DNA from: Polynucleobacter sp. MWH-UH24A
GTDB lineage: Bacteria; Pseudomonadota; Gammaproteobacteria; Burkholderiales; Burkholderiaceae
DNA: 64,000 bases
Assembly: GCF_018687475.1 (NCBI RefSeq)
Contig: NZ_CP061292.1
Coordinates: forward strand, 1,240,001 to 1,304,000
Direction: 5' to 3'
Shown here: positions 8,315 to 17,998 of the stretch, one piece after another
Layout: each line of letters starts with the position of its first letter
How positions within the stretch are numbered: position 1 is the stretch's first letter
Made by a program: the position numbers and the translations under genes
Notes under the pieces: model-generated
What the model was told of the DNA's origin: nothing
Databases searched by the model: none
The model's input: the letters and a program-made list of their open reading frames with translations, nothing else

Positions 8315-8977
8315 TTACTTATTAGTTGACTTCGGCTGAGTCAATGGCTTTGGCAGTTTCTTTGTGCCAGCATCTAAATCCACTTCATAACGCTGCAAGA
8401 TGGTGGCGAACGCTTGCTGTAAGCCATTGGCTAACGTACCTGGACGATTATCCTTTAAAGGCACGCGCTGTGTGTAACGGTTACTCATTAAGATCGGATT
8501 TTGAGTACCGGTTGATAAAACGGTTAGATAAAAATGGATGCTAACCACGGCTTCAGGCTGGCCTCGATAATCCCCATACAGTTCAGTAACATTCACTTGA
8601 AGTGCGTAATACGGAAAGAAGGTGTTACTTTGGTTCACTGCCGCCTTAAAGATATTGGCTTCGCTAATCCATTGGCGCGTCGCATTACTCACCATCTCAG
8701 CAGGAGTGGAAATATACCCGTTATAGAAATCCTTCTCATAGCGCTGATCGCCCAAGCGATAAACCATGGATTTACTATCGAATGGTCCGTCAACGGATAC
8801 GGGACCAACCTTCAACCAAAAATCTGTGTTTGGCTTACGAGGCTCTCCAGTTCGTTTTGGATCAATCAACCAAGTGCTTATGTCCAGATTGGGTCGGGTA
8901 GGCGCACAGCCAACTAATGTAGCAATGGCTGCAAACAGGACCAATACCCGGGTAACGTGACGCAGTGAAAAGCTCAT
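8315..8977 (-). CDS. MCE-system outer-membrane lipoprotein (PqiC/YmbA-like, ABC auxiliary lipoprotein)
   Basis: This 220-residue protein has a lipoprotein signal ending in the lipobox LVGC at residues 19-22, followed by a domain resembling ABC-type transport auxiliary lipoproteins (VGPVSVDGPFDSKSMVYRLG, YYALQVNVTELYGDY). In PqiABC-type systems such lipoproteins hold the MCE protein at the outer membrane. The ATG overlaps the mlaD-like stop as ATGA, which makes this start much more likely than an upstream in-frame codon. It is the last gene of the MCE operon and substitutes for the MlaA/MlaC components that are not seen here. Confidence 0.85.
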   Translation of the reverse strand: MSFSLRHVTRVLVLFAAIATLVGCAPTRPNLDISTWLIDPKRTGEPRKPNTDFWLKVGPVSVDGPFDSKSMVYRLGDQRYEKDFYNGYISTPAEMVSNATRQWISEANIFKAAVNQSNTFFPYYALQVNVTELYGDYRGQPEAVVSIHFYLTVLSTGTQNPILMSNRYTQRVPLKDNRPGTLANGLQQAFATILQRYEVDLDAGTKKLPKPLTQPKSTNK

Positions 8978-9885
8978 GGTTGGGCTCCAGTTTGTGGCAA
9001 GGTAATGCGTGGTGGGGGCTCTCCCCAAACCATGCTACTCGGATATCGACTAGCCACTTTTGCAAAATCATTTAACTGATCGGTAATTTGTTTGAGATTA
9101 TCGATCGAGCTAATCGTATCGCCTTGCATGCTCGATAAGGTTTGACGAAGAATCACTGTGGTCGCAATCACTTCACGCATCAAGAGCTCAAGCTCTGTCT
9201 TATTAGCTACCTCATCGATCCTGCCAAGCAATACATTGAGTCGTTCAACCGATTTAGCAATACCAGTATTGTCGTTACCATCACCACCAATAATAGTGTT
9301 GAGATTGGTTAGGAGCACATCAAATTTCTTCTGGGTTTCTGCTAAATTCATTTCACCCAAGTTATCCAATACTTTACGGACTCCCGAAAAAAAGATGTCG
9401 GTTTGGCTGGGCAAGGCATCAATCACCAAATACTGTGGCTTCCAGTTATATGGAAGAGTTTTGTAATTACCCATATCGCGAACATAATCGAGTTCAACAT
9501 AATTCACGCCCGTAATGCCTTGGCTTTTAACGCGAGCACGCAAGTCCTTGGGTAATTTTTTAGTTGGGCCTAATAATTTTTCCTCATCGCCATCAATCAA
9601 CATCCGTACCACCACATACTCTTTGCGCTCGGGGAAGGGTTCATTTGACTCATACAAACTTCCCGATAAACCAATAAAAGTAACTTGCCCTACTTTCACT
9701 CCCCGAAAGCGTACCGGGGCACCCACATCCAATCCTGTAATTGATTGCTCAATATAGGTTTCTACCATGATTGTTTTCTTAAAGAGTTGACCCGTTCCAA
9801 ATATCAAAATCAACGCAAGAATGGCAGCAAAGCCGGCAAATACGAATAATCCCAAGCGAAAGTAATTTGGATTCGATTGACTCAT
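8974..9885 (-). CDS. MlaD-type MCE domain protein of a lipid ABC transporter
   Basis: This 303-residue protein has an N-terminal inner-membrane anchor (LGLFVFAGFAAILALILIFG), then an MCE domain around residues 35-120 (TYIEQSITGLDVGAPVRFRG, VKVGQVTFIGL), and a long helical C-terminal region. Rings of MCE proteins form the periplasmic tunnel for phospholipid or hydrophobic substrate movement. It is much longer than the roughly 180-residue E. coli MlaD, because of the helical tail, so it may bridge more of the periplasm. Overlapping ATGA junctions link it to the ATPase upstream and the lipoprotein downstream. Confidence 0.92.
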   Translation of the reverse strand: MSQSNPNYFRLGLFVFAGFAAILALILIFGTGQLFKKTIMVETYIEQSITGLDVGAPVRFRGVKVGQVTFIGLSGSLYESNEPFPERKEYVVVRMLIDGDEEKLLGPTKKLPKDLRARVKSQGITGVNYVELDYVRDMGNYKTLPYNWKPQYLVIDALPSQTDIFFSGVRKVLDNLGEMNLAETQKKFDVLLTNLNTIIGGDGNDNTGIAKSVERLNVLLGRIDEVANKTELELLMREVIATTVILRQTLSSMQGDTISSIDNLKQITDQLNDFAKVASRYPSSMVWGEPPPRITLPQTGAQP

Positions 9886-10637
9886 GCTACTTCCTTCGAC
9901 ATAACGCGATTAAAAAATTGATGAACTTTGGGATCCGTACTCGTATCTCGCAAGACCCTCGGGTCTCCTTGCGCAATAATACGTTTAGTATCTTTATCCA
10001 ACATAATTACCCGATCCGCGATCGCATAAATACTAGCCAACTCGTGTGACACGATTACAAACGTAATGCCTAAGTTCTTTGCTAAATCAAGGATGGTCTG
10101 ATCTAAATCGGCTGATGTAATTGGATCAAGTCCGGCAGAAGGCTCATCCAGAAACAGAATCTTCGGGTCTAAGGCCATGGCGCGCGCAATGGCTGCACGC
10201 TTTTGCATCCCCCCGCTAATCTCATTGGGCATGTAGTTGGCATAAGGCAATAAGCCCACCAGATCCAATTTGCAACGCGCTAATAGATCCATCTCATCAT
10301 CATCTAGCTCGGTGTACTCCTCCATAAAGAGTCGCACATTTTCAAGGAGTGTCATTGAACCAAATAATGCGCCCTGCTGATACATCACACCAAAATGCGT
10401 CATGATGTCTTGGCGTTGTTGGCCGATCGACTGGGTAATATTCATGCCCTCAATCCACACATCACCTGCTAGAGGTTGGTAAAGCCCAAATAGATTTTTA
10501 AGTAAACTTGATTTACCGCAACCCGAGCCACCGAGAATAATAAATACCTCACCATCAGCGACCGAGAAATTGAGATTTTGCAACAGCACTTTGTTGCCAT
10601 AACCCACAGTCAGATTTTTGACCTCAATTGGATTCAT
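9882..10637 (-). CDS. MCE transporter ATP-binding protein (MlaF-like)
   Basis: This 251-residue ABC ATPase has Walker A GGSGCGKSS near residue 36, the signature ISGGMQKRAAIARAM, Walker B ILFLDEPSAGLDPI, and the switch histidine in IVSHE. The Mkl/MlaF-type SGGMQKR signature identifies it as the ATPase of MCE lipid transporters. It energises the membrane permease encoded just upstream, whose stop overlaps this ATG. Cytoplasmic; expected to act as a dimer on the permease dimer. Confidence 0.93.
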   Translation of the reverse strand: MNPIEVKNLTVGYGNKVLLQNLNFSVADGEVFIILGGSGCGKSSLLKNLFGLYQPLAGDVWIEGMNITQSIGQQRQDIMTHFGVMYQQGALFGSMTLLENVRLFMEEYTELDDDEMDLLARCKLDLVGLLPYANYMPNEISGGMQKRAAIARAMALDPKILFLDEPSAGLDPITSADLDQTILDLAKNLGITFVIVSHELASIYAIADRVIMLDKDTKRIIAQGDPRVLRDTSTDPKVHQFFNRVMSKEVA

Positions 10638-11797
10638 TAGAAACCCGTCCGATACGAGACGTAAGCAAAAATTCCATCGACTACCGTAATCATCACAATA
10701 CTACTCACTACTGCTCGCGTTGTAGAGATCCCGACCGCTGCGGCACCAGTACCCGTTTGCATCCCTCGCAAACAACCCACACTAGCAACCACCACGCCAA
10801 ATAAAGTAGCCTTAGTTAATCCCGAAAAAATGTCTTCTAGCACCACAGTATTGAGAACACCTTCATAAAAATTAACCAAGGGTACACCGTAGATCAGCAT
10901 CGTGAGCGAAGATGAAAAAACGCTCACTAGATCGGCATAAATGGTTAAGATCGGCGCCACCACCAAACCTGCTAAGACTCGGGGCAGAACCAAAAAGCGA
11001 ATGGGGTTTAATCCAGCCGTCACCAAAGCATCGACTTCGCTATTAACAGTCATCGTACCGATCTCAGCGGCAAATGCAGCGGAGGATCGACCCGCTAAAA
11101 GGATGGCAGTAATCAAAGGTCCTAGCTCTCGAAAGATCCCCAAGGAAACGAGTGGCCCAACAAAGGTGATCGCTCCAAACTTTTCCATGCCAATGGCTGA
11201 TTGAAACGACAAGATCACACCAATTAGAAAAGCAACTAATCCGACGATTGGCATCGCAGCAAGACCGGCTTGCACAGCAACGCTTGCAAAATCTTGCCAA
11301 CGGACCTTCAGGGGGTTACGTGCGGCCCAAATCAGTTCGCTTGCGACCTGGCCAGTGAAAAAGATAATGCCCCGAATATCATTCCAAAGTAAGCTCGCTG
11401 CCTTGCCAGCCTTAACGAATATTCCGTCGTCTAAACCCTTTTCCTCTTTTGGGAATAATTTTTCAAAGGGCGTAAACCGCTTTAATTGATTTTGATGGGT
11501 GGCACTAAATCCTCGTAGCTCAATCGTTCCCCCATGCAGTGTTTGGGCATGCTGCAGATCGATTAAAAATGCCAGTCCGGCACCATCAATGTACTGAATT
11601 CCTGCCCCATCAATTTGCAAGGTTTTACTCGCGGAACCTTGTGTCAACCAGGCAATTTGATGATCGCGAACTTCTTGCCATGTATGTCCCAAGGTGTCGG
11701 CACTAATTTGTCCCGATAGAGTCACGCAAGCAGTCGCTCCCGATGCGCGCCAGTTTGCAACTGGGGCCGTTGAGGATGTGCGTTTGGGAGAAGCCAT
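10637..11797 (-). CDS. MCE transporter permease with N-terminal STAS domain (MlaB-MlaE fusion type)
   Basis: This 386-residue protein joins an N-terminal STAS-like domain (about residues 18-115; ACVTLSGQISADTLG, LQIDGAGIQYIDGAGLAFLI) to an MlaE permease domain (about 130-386; WQDFASVAVQAGLAAMPIVG, EIGTMTVNSEVDALVTAGLN, VGCLRGMQTGTGAAAVG). In E. coli the STAS protein MlaB is a separate subunit that stabilises the MlaF ATPase; here the two are one polypeptide, which is common outside enterics. It is first in the four-gene MCE operon, starting just beyond a tRNA-Arg gene transcribed the same way. Confidence 0.92.
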   Translation of the reverse strand: MASPKRTSSTAPVANWRASGATACVTLSGQISADTLGHTWQEVRDHQIAWLTQGSASKTLQIDGAGIQYIDGAGLAFLIDLQHAQTLHGGTIELRGFSATHQNQLKRFTPFEKLFPKEEKGLDDGIFVKAGKAASLLWNDIRGIIFFTGQVASELIWAARNPLKVRWQDFASVAVQAGLAAMPIVGLVAFLIGVILSFQSAIGMEKFGAITFVGPLVSLGIFRELGPLITAILLAGRSSAAFAAEIGTMTVNSEVDALVTAGLNPIRFLVLPRVLAGLVVAPILTIYADLVSVFSSSLTMLIYGVPLVNFYEGVLNTVVLEDIFSGLTKATLFGVVVASVGCLRGMQTGTGAAAVGISTTRAVVSSIVMITVVDGIFAYVSYRTGF

Positions 11798-11863
11798 ATT
11801 CTGACTATTAAAGCAAAGAATCGTGACTTATAAAAACTTGCCACTGGGGCAAATCAAGGAATA

Positions 11864-11940
11864 TGGCGCGGCTGGCAGGATTCGAACCCACGACCCCTTG
11901 GTTCGTAGCCAAGTACTCTATCCAACTGAGCTACAGCCGC
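11864..11940 (-). tRNA. tRNA-Arg (ACG)
   Basis: A 77-base cloverleaf is complete on the minus strand. The acceptor stem GCGGCTG pairs with CAGCCGC, the anticodon loop is CTACGAA with anticodon ACG, the T loop is GGTTCGAATC, and CCA is encoded. The ACG anticodon is normally edited to ICG by TadA and reads CGU/CGC/CGA. It lies between greB and the MCE operon. Confidence 0.97.
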
Positions 11941-11958
11941 ATCAGGCAGAATTATGCC

Positions 11959-12453
11959 ATGGATACGAAGAACTACATCACACCGGCTGGGCATGAGGCA
12001 CTAAAAACTGAGCTTTTGCATCTTTTGGACCACGAGCGTCCTGAAATTGTGCAAGTGGTCCATTGGGCCGCATCCAATGGAGATCGCTCAGAAAACGGCG
12101 ATTACATTTACGGTAAGAAGCGTTTGCGCGAGATCGATCGACGGATTCGATTCCTCAACCAACGTTTGGAGAATGCAGTGGTGGTCAATAACCAAGAACG
12201 CATTGCAAATGGTGGTGATCCTGAGCAAATTTTTTTTGGGGCAACCGTTATCTATAGCGATGCCGAGGGAGCGGATACCCAAATCCGGATTGTTGGGGTC
12301 GATGAGGTCGATCTCGAAAAAGGCTATGTGAGTTGGATATCACCAATTGCGAAAGCCCTAATCAAAGCCAAAGTGGGCGACACCGTTCGCATCCAAACGC
12401 CTGCGGGTGTTAAGGAAATTGATATTTTGGATGTGCGCTACGAGGACTGCTAA
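11959..12453 (+). CDS. greB: Transcript cleavage factor GreB
   Basis: GreB binds the RNA polymerase secondary channel and stimulates cleavage of backtracked transcripts. The 164-residue protein has the N-terminal coiled-coil hairpin with the acidic tip (SNGDRSENGDYIYGKKRLRE) and the C-terminal FKBP-like domain. The YGKKRLREIDRRIRFLNQRLE segment separates GreB from GreA. The ATG is chosen at MDTKNYITPAGHEAL, the usual family start; the frame is open upstream through the tRNA-Arg gene and that part cannot be protein. It is convergent with spoT, with 3 bases between stops. Confidence 0.95.
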   Translation: MDTKNYITPAGHEALKTELLHLLDHERPEIVQVVHWAASNGDRSENGDYIYGKKRLREIDRRIRFLNQRLENAVVVNNQERIANGGDPEQIFFGATVIYSDAEGADTQIRIVGVDEVDLEKGYVSWISPIAKALIKAKVGDTVRIQTPAGVKEIDILDVRYEDC

Positions 12454-12456
12454 GAA

Positions 12457-14799
12457 CTAGACGCTTTTATTACGGATTACCCGGAACACGTCGGTATTGG
12501 CGCGCAAACCGCGTAACACTCGAGAGAGATGCAAACGATTTAATACTTGAATGGTAAAGCGCATCGTCACAGAGTCCTCTTTGTATTTATCATCCATTGA
12601 AACATTTAAGATGTTCGAATCAGCCGATGTAATCGAACTCGCAACGCGGGCGAGCACGCCCTTTCCTTGCTTAGTATCTACTGTAATAGCCACATCAAAC
12701 TCTCGCTTAGTGTCTTTACTCCATTGCACACCAACCCATTTATCACTGTCTTTTGACAGCATGCGATGCGCCACCTTGCAATCTTGGGTGTGGATTTGCA
12801 ATCCCTCTCCTTTACCCAGATAAGCCATGATGTCATCGCCAGGAATCGGATGACAACAGGTTTGAAAACTGACCGACATACCCTCACGACCATCCACGAC
12901 CAGAGATTGCGTTTGCGTCTCATGATCCGAACCGCCCCAATCGTTCGAGCCAAGACGCATTTGCTCAGACCCGCCCTCTTCGCCAACTAGGATTTTTAAA
13001 CGAGTCGCTAACTCAGCAGCAGTCCGTCGTCCCAAGACAATATTGACGCAAACCTCCTCGCGGGATTTATCGCCGGTCCAATGTAATAACTTTTCCCAAA
13101 TCTCCGGGGTTAAGAGTCCTGCATCGACACCCTGATGTCGCAGCGCGCTCGCTAATAAACGTTCTCCCAATTGCAATGCTTCGGCATAGTGCTTGGTTTT
13201 CAATGAATGACGAATGGCGGCGCGAGCTTTGCCAGTGCGTACAAACTCCAACCACCCTGGGTTTGGCTGTGAAGATGTGGAGTTAATCACTTCCACAATG
13301 TCCCCATTCTTGAGTTCGGTACGCAGTGGCAATTGCAAATTATTAATCTTGACCGCAACGCAGGTGTTGCCAAGATCGCTATGGATGGAGTAGGCAAAGT
13401 CGAGGGCCGTTGCGCCCCGTGGCAAGGCACGGATTTGGCCTTTAGGAGTAAATACATAGACCGCATCGGGGAACAAATCGATCTTGACGTGCTCTAAAAA
13501 TTCTTGTGAGTCACCGCTGTTATCTTGAATATCAACGAGCGACTGCAACCATTGGTGCGCGCGGTTTTGCACTTCACTGAGTTCCGGTGAGCCATCCTTA
13601 TAAGCCCAGTGGGCCGCTACCCCAGACTCAGCCACGGCGTGCATGTCCGCGGTGCGCACCTGAAACTCGACCGGTACACCAGATGGACCCACTAAGGTGG
13701 TGTGTAAGGATTGATAGCCATTCAACTTAGGAATCGAGATGTAATCCTTAAACTTCCCGGGCATAGGTTTATAGATGGAATGCAAAATTCCAAGGGCTCG
13801 GTAGCACTCATCGATCGTACGGACGGTAACTCGGAAAGCGTAAACATCCAAGACTTGCGAGAAGCTCAAATGCTTACTGCGCATTTTGTGATAAATGCTA
13901 AAGAGGGTTTTCTCACGACCCTGCAAATCGACCTCAATCCCAGCCTTGGCAAATTGCATCCGCACCGCATCCAGAATCTTGTCAACCATCTCACGACGAT
14001 TACCGCGCGCCTTCTTAACCGCTTTCTCAATCGCCCGAAAACGCATCGGCATGGAATGCTTAAAGCTAATATCTTGTAAATCACGGTAGATTAAGTTGAG
14101 CCCCAGACGGTGTGCAATCGGGGCGTAGATTTCCATCGTCTCTAATGCAACCCTGCGTCGTTTTTCAATGGGGACCGCATCAAGAGTGTGCATATTATGG
14201 GTTCGATCAGCCAACTTGACCAAGATGACGCGCACATCACGGGCCATTGCCATAAACATTTTCCGAAAACTCTCAGCTTGAGCCTCGGCATGACTCTGAA
14301 ACTCTAATTTATCGAGTTTGGTTAAGCCCTCAACCAGCTCAGCCACTTTCGTACCAAATTGATTGATGAGATCGGTCTGAGTGCAGCCAGAATCCTCAAT
14401 CACGTCGTGGAGCAAAGCGGCCATGATGCTCTGGGCATCTAAACGCCAAGTTGCGCACAGCTCGGCAACCGAGACCGGATGACTAATATAGGGTTCGCCG
14501 CTATGGCGGTACTGACCCAAGTGCGCGGCGTCTGCGAACTGAAACGCTTTCTTGATCTGGTTTATTTCCTCAGGCTTTAAATAATGAAGCTTGTCAGTTA
14601 AACCGGTAATTGATACAACTTGCTGCTTGGGGGGTAATGTGGGTTGTGAGGTGGGGCCAAAAAGATGGCGGCTCGACTGCTCCAACAAAGAAGCAATTAC
14701 ACTTTGGGCGGGGTTGGCGCTTGGTAAAGAAGCGCTTGTGCGCATCTGACTAGACGAGACTTCGTCTAGCGAACCCGTTGTGGTGACAGTTGACGCCAC
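12457..14799 (-). CDS. spoT: Bifunctional (p)ppGpp synthetase/hydrolase
   Basis: This stringent-response enzyme has 780 residues. The N-terminal HD hydrolase domain is intact (ISHPVSVAELC, ALLHDVIEDSG, KLADRTHNMHT). The synthetase domain has KFKDYISIPKLNGYQSLHT; the basic K-x-K-D form is that of bifunctional Rel/SpoT enzymes rather than acidic RelA. A TGS domain (VYVFTPKGQIRALPRGATAL), a helical/zinc-finger region and a C-terminal ACT domain follow. The start is GTG, with a GGAGGT site 7 bases upstream. The order gmk, rpoZ, spoT matches other proteobacteria. Confidence 0.95.
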   Translation of the reverse strand: MASTVTTTGSLDEVSSSQMRTSASLPSANPAQSVIASLLEQSSRHLFGPTSQPTLPPKQQVVSITGLTDKLHYLKPEEINQIKKAFQFADAAHLGQYRHSGEPYISHPVSVAELCATWRLDAQSIMAALLHDVIEDSGCTQTDLINQFGTKVAELVEGLTKLDKLEFQSHAEAQAESFRKMFMAMARDVRVILVKLADRTHNMHTLDAVPIEKRRRVALETMEIYAPIAHRLGLNLIYRDLQDISFKHSMPMRFRAIEKAVKKARGNRREMVDKILDAVRMQFAKAGIEVDLQGREKTLFSIYHKMRSKHLSFSQVLDVYAFRVTVRTIDECYRALGILHSIYKPMPGKFKDYISIPKLNGYQSLHTTLVGPSGVPVEFQVRTADMHAVAESGVAAHWAYKDGSPELSEVQNRAHQWLQSLVDIQDNSGDSQEFLEHVKIDLFPDAVYVFTPKGQIRALPRGATALDFAYSIHSDLGNTCVAVKINNLQLPLRTELKNGDIVEVINSTSSQPNPGWLEFVRTGKARAAIRHSLKTKHYAEALQLGERLLASALRHQGVDAGLLTPEIWEKLLHWTGDKSREEVCVNIVLGRRTAAELATRLKILVGEEGGSEQMRLGSNDWGGSDHETQTQSLVVDGREGMSVSFQTCCHPIPGDDIMAYLGKGEGLQIHTQDCKVAHRMLSKDSDKWVGVQWSKDTKREFDVAITVDTKQGKGVLARVASSITSADSNILNVSMDDKYKEDSVTMRFTIQVLNRLHLSRVLRGLRANTDVFRVIRNKSV

Positions 14800-14814
14800 A
14801 GCGGGACCTCCGGC

Positions 14815-15018
14815 TTAGAGAGGTACTTTGGTCAACATATCCCGATCGGTTACCCCAACAGCAATCTCACGCAAAGCAACAACCGTTGCTTTATCTTTTG
14901 CGTCGACTCGGGCTGCATGTCCCTGAACTAATTGCCGGGCGCGGTAGGTGCCAGCTAGGACCAACTCAAAACGATTGGGAATGGTTTTTAGACAATCTTC
15001 TACAGTAATACGGGCCAT
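14815..15018 (-). CDS. rpoZ: RNA polymerase omega subunit
   Basis: The 67-residue omega subunit opens [19 protein letters not shown] and contains the conserved ARQLVQG element. Omega promotes assembly and stability of RNA polymerase and forms part of the ppGpp binding site 1 with beta-prime, so its position directly before spoT is functionally coherent. It is 15 bases from the spoT start in the same direction. Shorter than E. coli omega (91), but typical of beta-proteobacterial forms. Confidence 0.96.
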   Translation of the reverse strand: MARITVEDCLKTIPNRFELVLAGTYRARQLVQGHAARVDAKDKATVVALREIAVGVTDRDMLTKVPL

Positions 15019-15070
15019 TCTGAACTCACTTATTTAGATTAACCCCTATAGGATACCCGATGACTGGCTA

Positions 15071-15700
15071 TCATGCCCCAAGTCGCTTGACCAAGGCTGG
15101 GTAACGCGCCATCATGGGCCCTGTCCGCAGGCGGCTAGCAGCCACAATCGCCTGCAAGTCGCGTAGGGCGTCTGCAAAGACCTCGTTAATGACAATGAAA
15201 TCAGCTTCGTGGGCGTGTTGTAACTCGATGTGGGCAGCTGCAACACGCTTTGCAATCGTGACCTCGTCATCCTGGCCACGCTTATGCAAACGTTCCTCAA
15301 GAGCCTCAATTGAGGGAGGGAAGATAAACACCCAAATCGCCTGAGGAATTAATTTGCGAATTTGCTGAGCGCCTTGCCAATCAATTTCTAAGATGACGTC
15401 ATGGCCTTGTTGCATTTGGCCCTCAATCCACGAGCGCGAAGTGCCATAGAGATTGCCATGCACTTGCGCAGACTCTAAAAAATCTCCGGCAGCTTGCTTA
15501 GCCAAAAAGTCCTCTTTAGTAATAAAGGAGTAATCGCGCCCATCCAGCTCACCGGCACGCGGTGCACGCGTGGTACACGATAGCGAGAGCTGCAATCGAT
15601 GGTCAGACTCCAGGAGTGCATTCACCAAAGACGATTTACCTGCCCCTGAAGGGGCCACAATCATCAACATGCTACCTTGGTACGATTTTGGAGTGCTCAT
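15071..15700 (-). CDS. gmk: Guanylate kinase
   Basis: Guanylate kinase phosphorylates GMP to GDP. The 209-residue protein has the P-loop VAPSGAGKSS near residue 18, the GMP-binding segment SCTTRAPRAGELDGRDYSFI, and EIDWQGAQQIR. GTG and ATG codons occur at 15709, 15706 and 15700; a GGAG element lies 8 bases before the last, so that start is chosen. It starts 6 bases downstream of the yicC stop and precedes rpoZ and spoT. Confidence 0.96.
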   Translation of the reverse strand: MSTPKSYQGSMLMIVAPSGAGKSSLVNALLESDHRLQLSLSCTTRAPRAGELDGRDYSFITKEDFLAKQAAGDFLESAQVHGNLYGTSRSWIEGQMQQGHDVILEIDWQGAQQIRKLIPQAIWVFIFPPSIEALEERLHKRGQDDEVTIAKRVAAAHIELQHAHEADFIVINEVFADALRDLQAIVAASRLRTGPMMARYPALVKRLGA

Positions 15701-15705
15701 GGTCA

Positions 15706-16632
15706 TCACTCCAAATTTTGCACTTGCTCGCGCATTTGCTCAATCAATAATTTGAGTTCCAATGCAGTATTTGTGCAGTCCTCATGAACTGATTTAGATC
15801 CAAGGGTATTGGCTTCACGATTTAGCTCTTGAATCAAGAAATCTAAGCGCTTACCCACGGCCCCACCCTCTGCAATCGCGGTCCTTGCGACCTGAATATG
15901 CGTTTTAAGACGAGCCAACTCTTCGGCAACATCAATACGAACCGCATACAAAACCACCTCCTGCCGAATACGCTCTAGTAACTCGGTATTAAACGGGATA
16001 TTGGCTTGCGTCGCATGAACACCCAAGGCTTCCTCGATCCGAGCCACTAATTTGTTTTGATAAAGGGTCACAATCTCAGGAATACGAGGTTCAAGTTTGG
16101 TCACCATGCCTTGCATCGCATCGAGAGCATTCGTTAAAACCTTAGCGAGCGCCTGACCCTCGACCTGCCGTGATTGAAGCAACTGCTGCAAGGCCTCCTC
16201 GCCGGCCTTCAGAATTGCGCCATGCCACTGGTCCTCAGCGGTATCCGAATCCGCAACCACACCCGGATAGCGCAGAATATCGGCAATGCGAAGCTCCTCT
16301 GCGGAAGGAAACTGTTCCCGAATCGCTTTTTGTGCATCTTTCAAGGCCCTCAGCTTGGCGAGGTCTATTGCAATCGCACTTTGGGAGTGCCCATGCTCGC
16401 TTGAGCTTTGACGCCAAGCAGCCCGAACCTCAACCTTGCCGCGCTTTAGATGTTTATTGAGGAGCTCACGCAAAGCACCCTCAGCGCTTTTGCACTCATC
16501 GGGTATCCGAAAGCTCAGATCCAAAAAGCGGCTATTAACTGCCCGAATCTCCACCTGAAGATTGGCAAAGCTCCCCTGACCAATCGTAATGGGGTGGGAA
16601 GCACTGCCATAACCAGTCATGCTCGATATCAT
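15706..16632 (-). CDS. yicC: YicC family endoribonuclease
   Basis: This 308-residue protein is of the YicC/YloC family, metal-dependent endoribonucleases recently tied to RNA turnover. The N-terminus is the conserved [11 protein letters not shown] with [12 protein letters not shown]. The C-terminal DUF1732 region is [21 protein letters not shown] ending in [14 protein letters not shown]. The ATG at MISSMTGYG matches family starts; a longer in-frame extension upstream would overlap the divergent rph gene. It leads the yicC-gmk-rpoZ-spoT operon and lies 35 bases from the divergent rph start. Confidence 0.93.
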   Translation of the reverse strand: MISSMTGYGSASHPITIGQGSFANLQVEIRAVNSRFLDLSFRIPDECKSAEGALRELLNKHLKRGKVEVRAAWRQSSSEHGHSQSAIAIDLAKLRALKDAQKAIREQFPSAEELRIADILRYPGVVADSDTAEDQWHGAILKAGEEALQQLLQSRQVEGQALAKVLTNALDAMQGMVTKLEPRIPEIVTLYQNKLVARIEEALGVHATQANIPFNTELLERIRQEVVLYAVRIDVAEELARLKTHIQVARTAIAEGGAVGKRLDFLIQELNREANTLGSKSVHEDCTNTALELKLLIEQMREQVQNLE

Positions 16633-16667
16633 GTAGGCATTGTAAATTGCAAAAAAGGAAGTCTTCC

Positions 16668-17387
16668 ATGAATCGTCCCAGCCAACGCCAAGCACGTGAT
16701 CTGCGGCCCATCACCATCACCCGCTCCTTTACAAAACACGCCGAGGGCTCGGTCTTAATCGAATTTGGGGACACCAAGGTTCTTTGCACCGCAAGCGTTC
16801 TCGAGAAGGTACCCCCCCATCAAAAAGGCTCGGGTGAAGGCTGGGTAACCGCCGAATACGGCATGCTGCCCCGCTCCACCCACACCCGATCGGATCGTGA
16901 AGCTGCCCGAGGCAAGCAAAGCGGACGTACTCAAGAGATTCAGCGACTGATTGGTCGAGCCTTGCGCAGCGTCTTTGATCTCAAACGACTTGGCGAGCGC
17001 ACTATTCATCTTGATTGTGATGTGCTTCAAGCCGACGGGGGAACGCGCACCGCAGCGATTACCGGTGCCTATGTTGCTGCCCGCGATGCGGTCAATCATT
17101 TACTTCACCAGAAGCTGATTACCTCCGATCCGATCATCGATAGTGTTGCCGCGATCTCGGTGGGTATTTATCAGGGCGTCCCCGTTCTCGATCTTGATTA
17201 CGCAGAAGACTCCGACTGCGATACGGATATGAATGTGGTGATGACCGGTCGTGGAGGCATGATTGAGGTTCAAGGAACGGCCGAAGGGGCTCCGTTCTCA
17301 CGCTCTGAACTCGACGCACTATTAAACCTTGCTCAAGTTGGCATTGAGGAGCTAACGCGTATCCAGAAAAATGCTCTAGCCGCATGA
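16668..17387 (+). CDS. rph: Ribonuclease PH
   Basis: RNase PH is a phosphate-dependent 3'-exoribonuclease that trims tRNA precursors. The 239-residue sequence contains the family landmarks [52 protein letters not shown] and [20 protein letters not shown]. An AAGGAA site precedes the ATG by 8 bases. It overlaps rdgB by four bases (ATGA) and heads an rph-rdgB-hemW operon. Confidence 0.96.
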   Translation: MNRPSQRQARDLRPITITRSFTKHAEGSVLIEFGDTKVLCTASVLEKVPPHQKGSGEGWVTAEYGMLPRSTHTRSDREAARGKQSGRTQEIQRLIGRALRSVFDLKRLGERTIHLDCDVLQADGGTRTAAITGAYVAARDAVNHLLHQKLITSDPIIDSVAAISVGIYQGVPVLDLDYAEDSDCDTDMNVVMTGRGGMIEVQGTAEGAPFSRSELDALLNLAQVGIEELTRIQKNALAA

Positions 17388-17998
17388 ACCAACGCTTGGT
17401 ATTGGCTTCGAATAATGCAGGCAAGCTGAGAGAGTTTTCACAACTGTTTAAACCCTTTGCAATTGAACTCATTCCTCAGGGACAACTTGGGATTAGCGCA
17501 GCAGAGGAACCCTTTGACCGCTTTATCGATAATGCCCTAGCGAAGGCTCGGCATGCCAGCAAGCTTAGCGGTTTACCTGCCATTGCCGATGACTCCGGCA
17601 TTTGTGTGGATGCCTTAGGTGGTGCGCCCGGTGTTCGCTCAGCCCGCTTTGCCGGTGAGCATTGCTCAGATACCGATAACAACCAAAAGCTTTTGTCCTT
17701 ACTGGTGGGTCATGCAAACCGTCGAGCCCACTATGTATGTGCCTTGGTAGTGGTTCGAGACGCTGATGATCCCAATCCGATCATCGTTGAAACGCGTTGG
17801 GACGGTGAGATTATCGATGAGCCACGCGGTCAAGAGGGCTTTGGCTATGACCCCTACTTTTATTTACCGCAATTGCAAATGACCGCCGCAGAGTTAAGTC
17901 CAGAGCGCAAGAATGCGATTAGCCATCGAGGCCAAGCGCTGGTTCAGTTAATGAGGCAATTGCAGAGCGATTCGTTTTTTTATCGACCCCATGCTTAA
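17384..17998 (+). CDS. rdgB: XTP/dITP pyrophosphatase (HAM1 family)
   Basis: RdgB hydrolyses non-canonical purine triphosphates (XTP, dITP) and keeps them out of nucleic acid. The 204-residue protein has [18 protein letters not shown] at the N-terminus, the [23 protein letters not shown] motif, and EGFGYDPYF. It is coupled to rph at its start and overlaps the hemW start by 8 bases at its end. Confidence 0.96.
   Translation: MNQRLVLASNNAGKLREFSQLFKPFAIELIPQGQLGISAAEEPFDRFIDNALAKARHASKLSGLPAIADDSGICVDALGGAPGVRSARFAGEHCSDTDNNQKLLSLLVGHANRRAHYVCALVVVRDADDPNPIIVETRWDGEIIDEPRGQEGFGYDPYFYLPQLQMTAAELSPERKNAISHRGQALVQLMRQLQSDSFFYRPHA

Noticed and set aside
11863..11958. N-terminal extension of greB back through the tRNA-Arg
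   Set aside because: The frame is open only because it reads antisense through the tRNA; GreB homologues begin at the MDTKNYITPAG segment.
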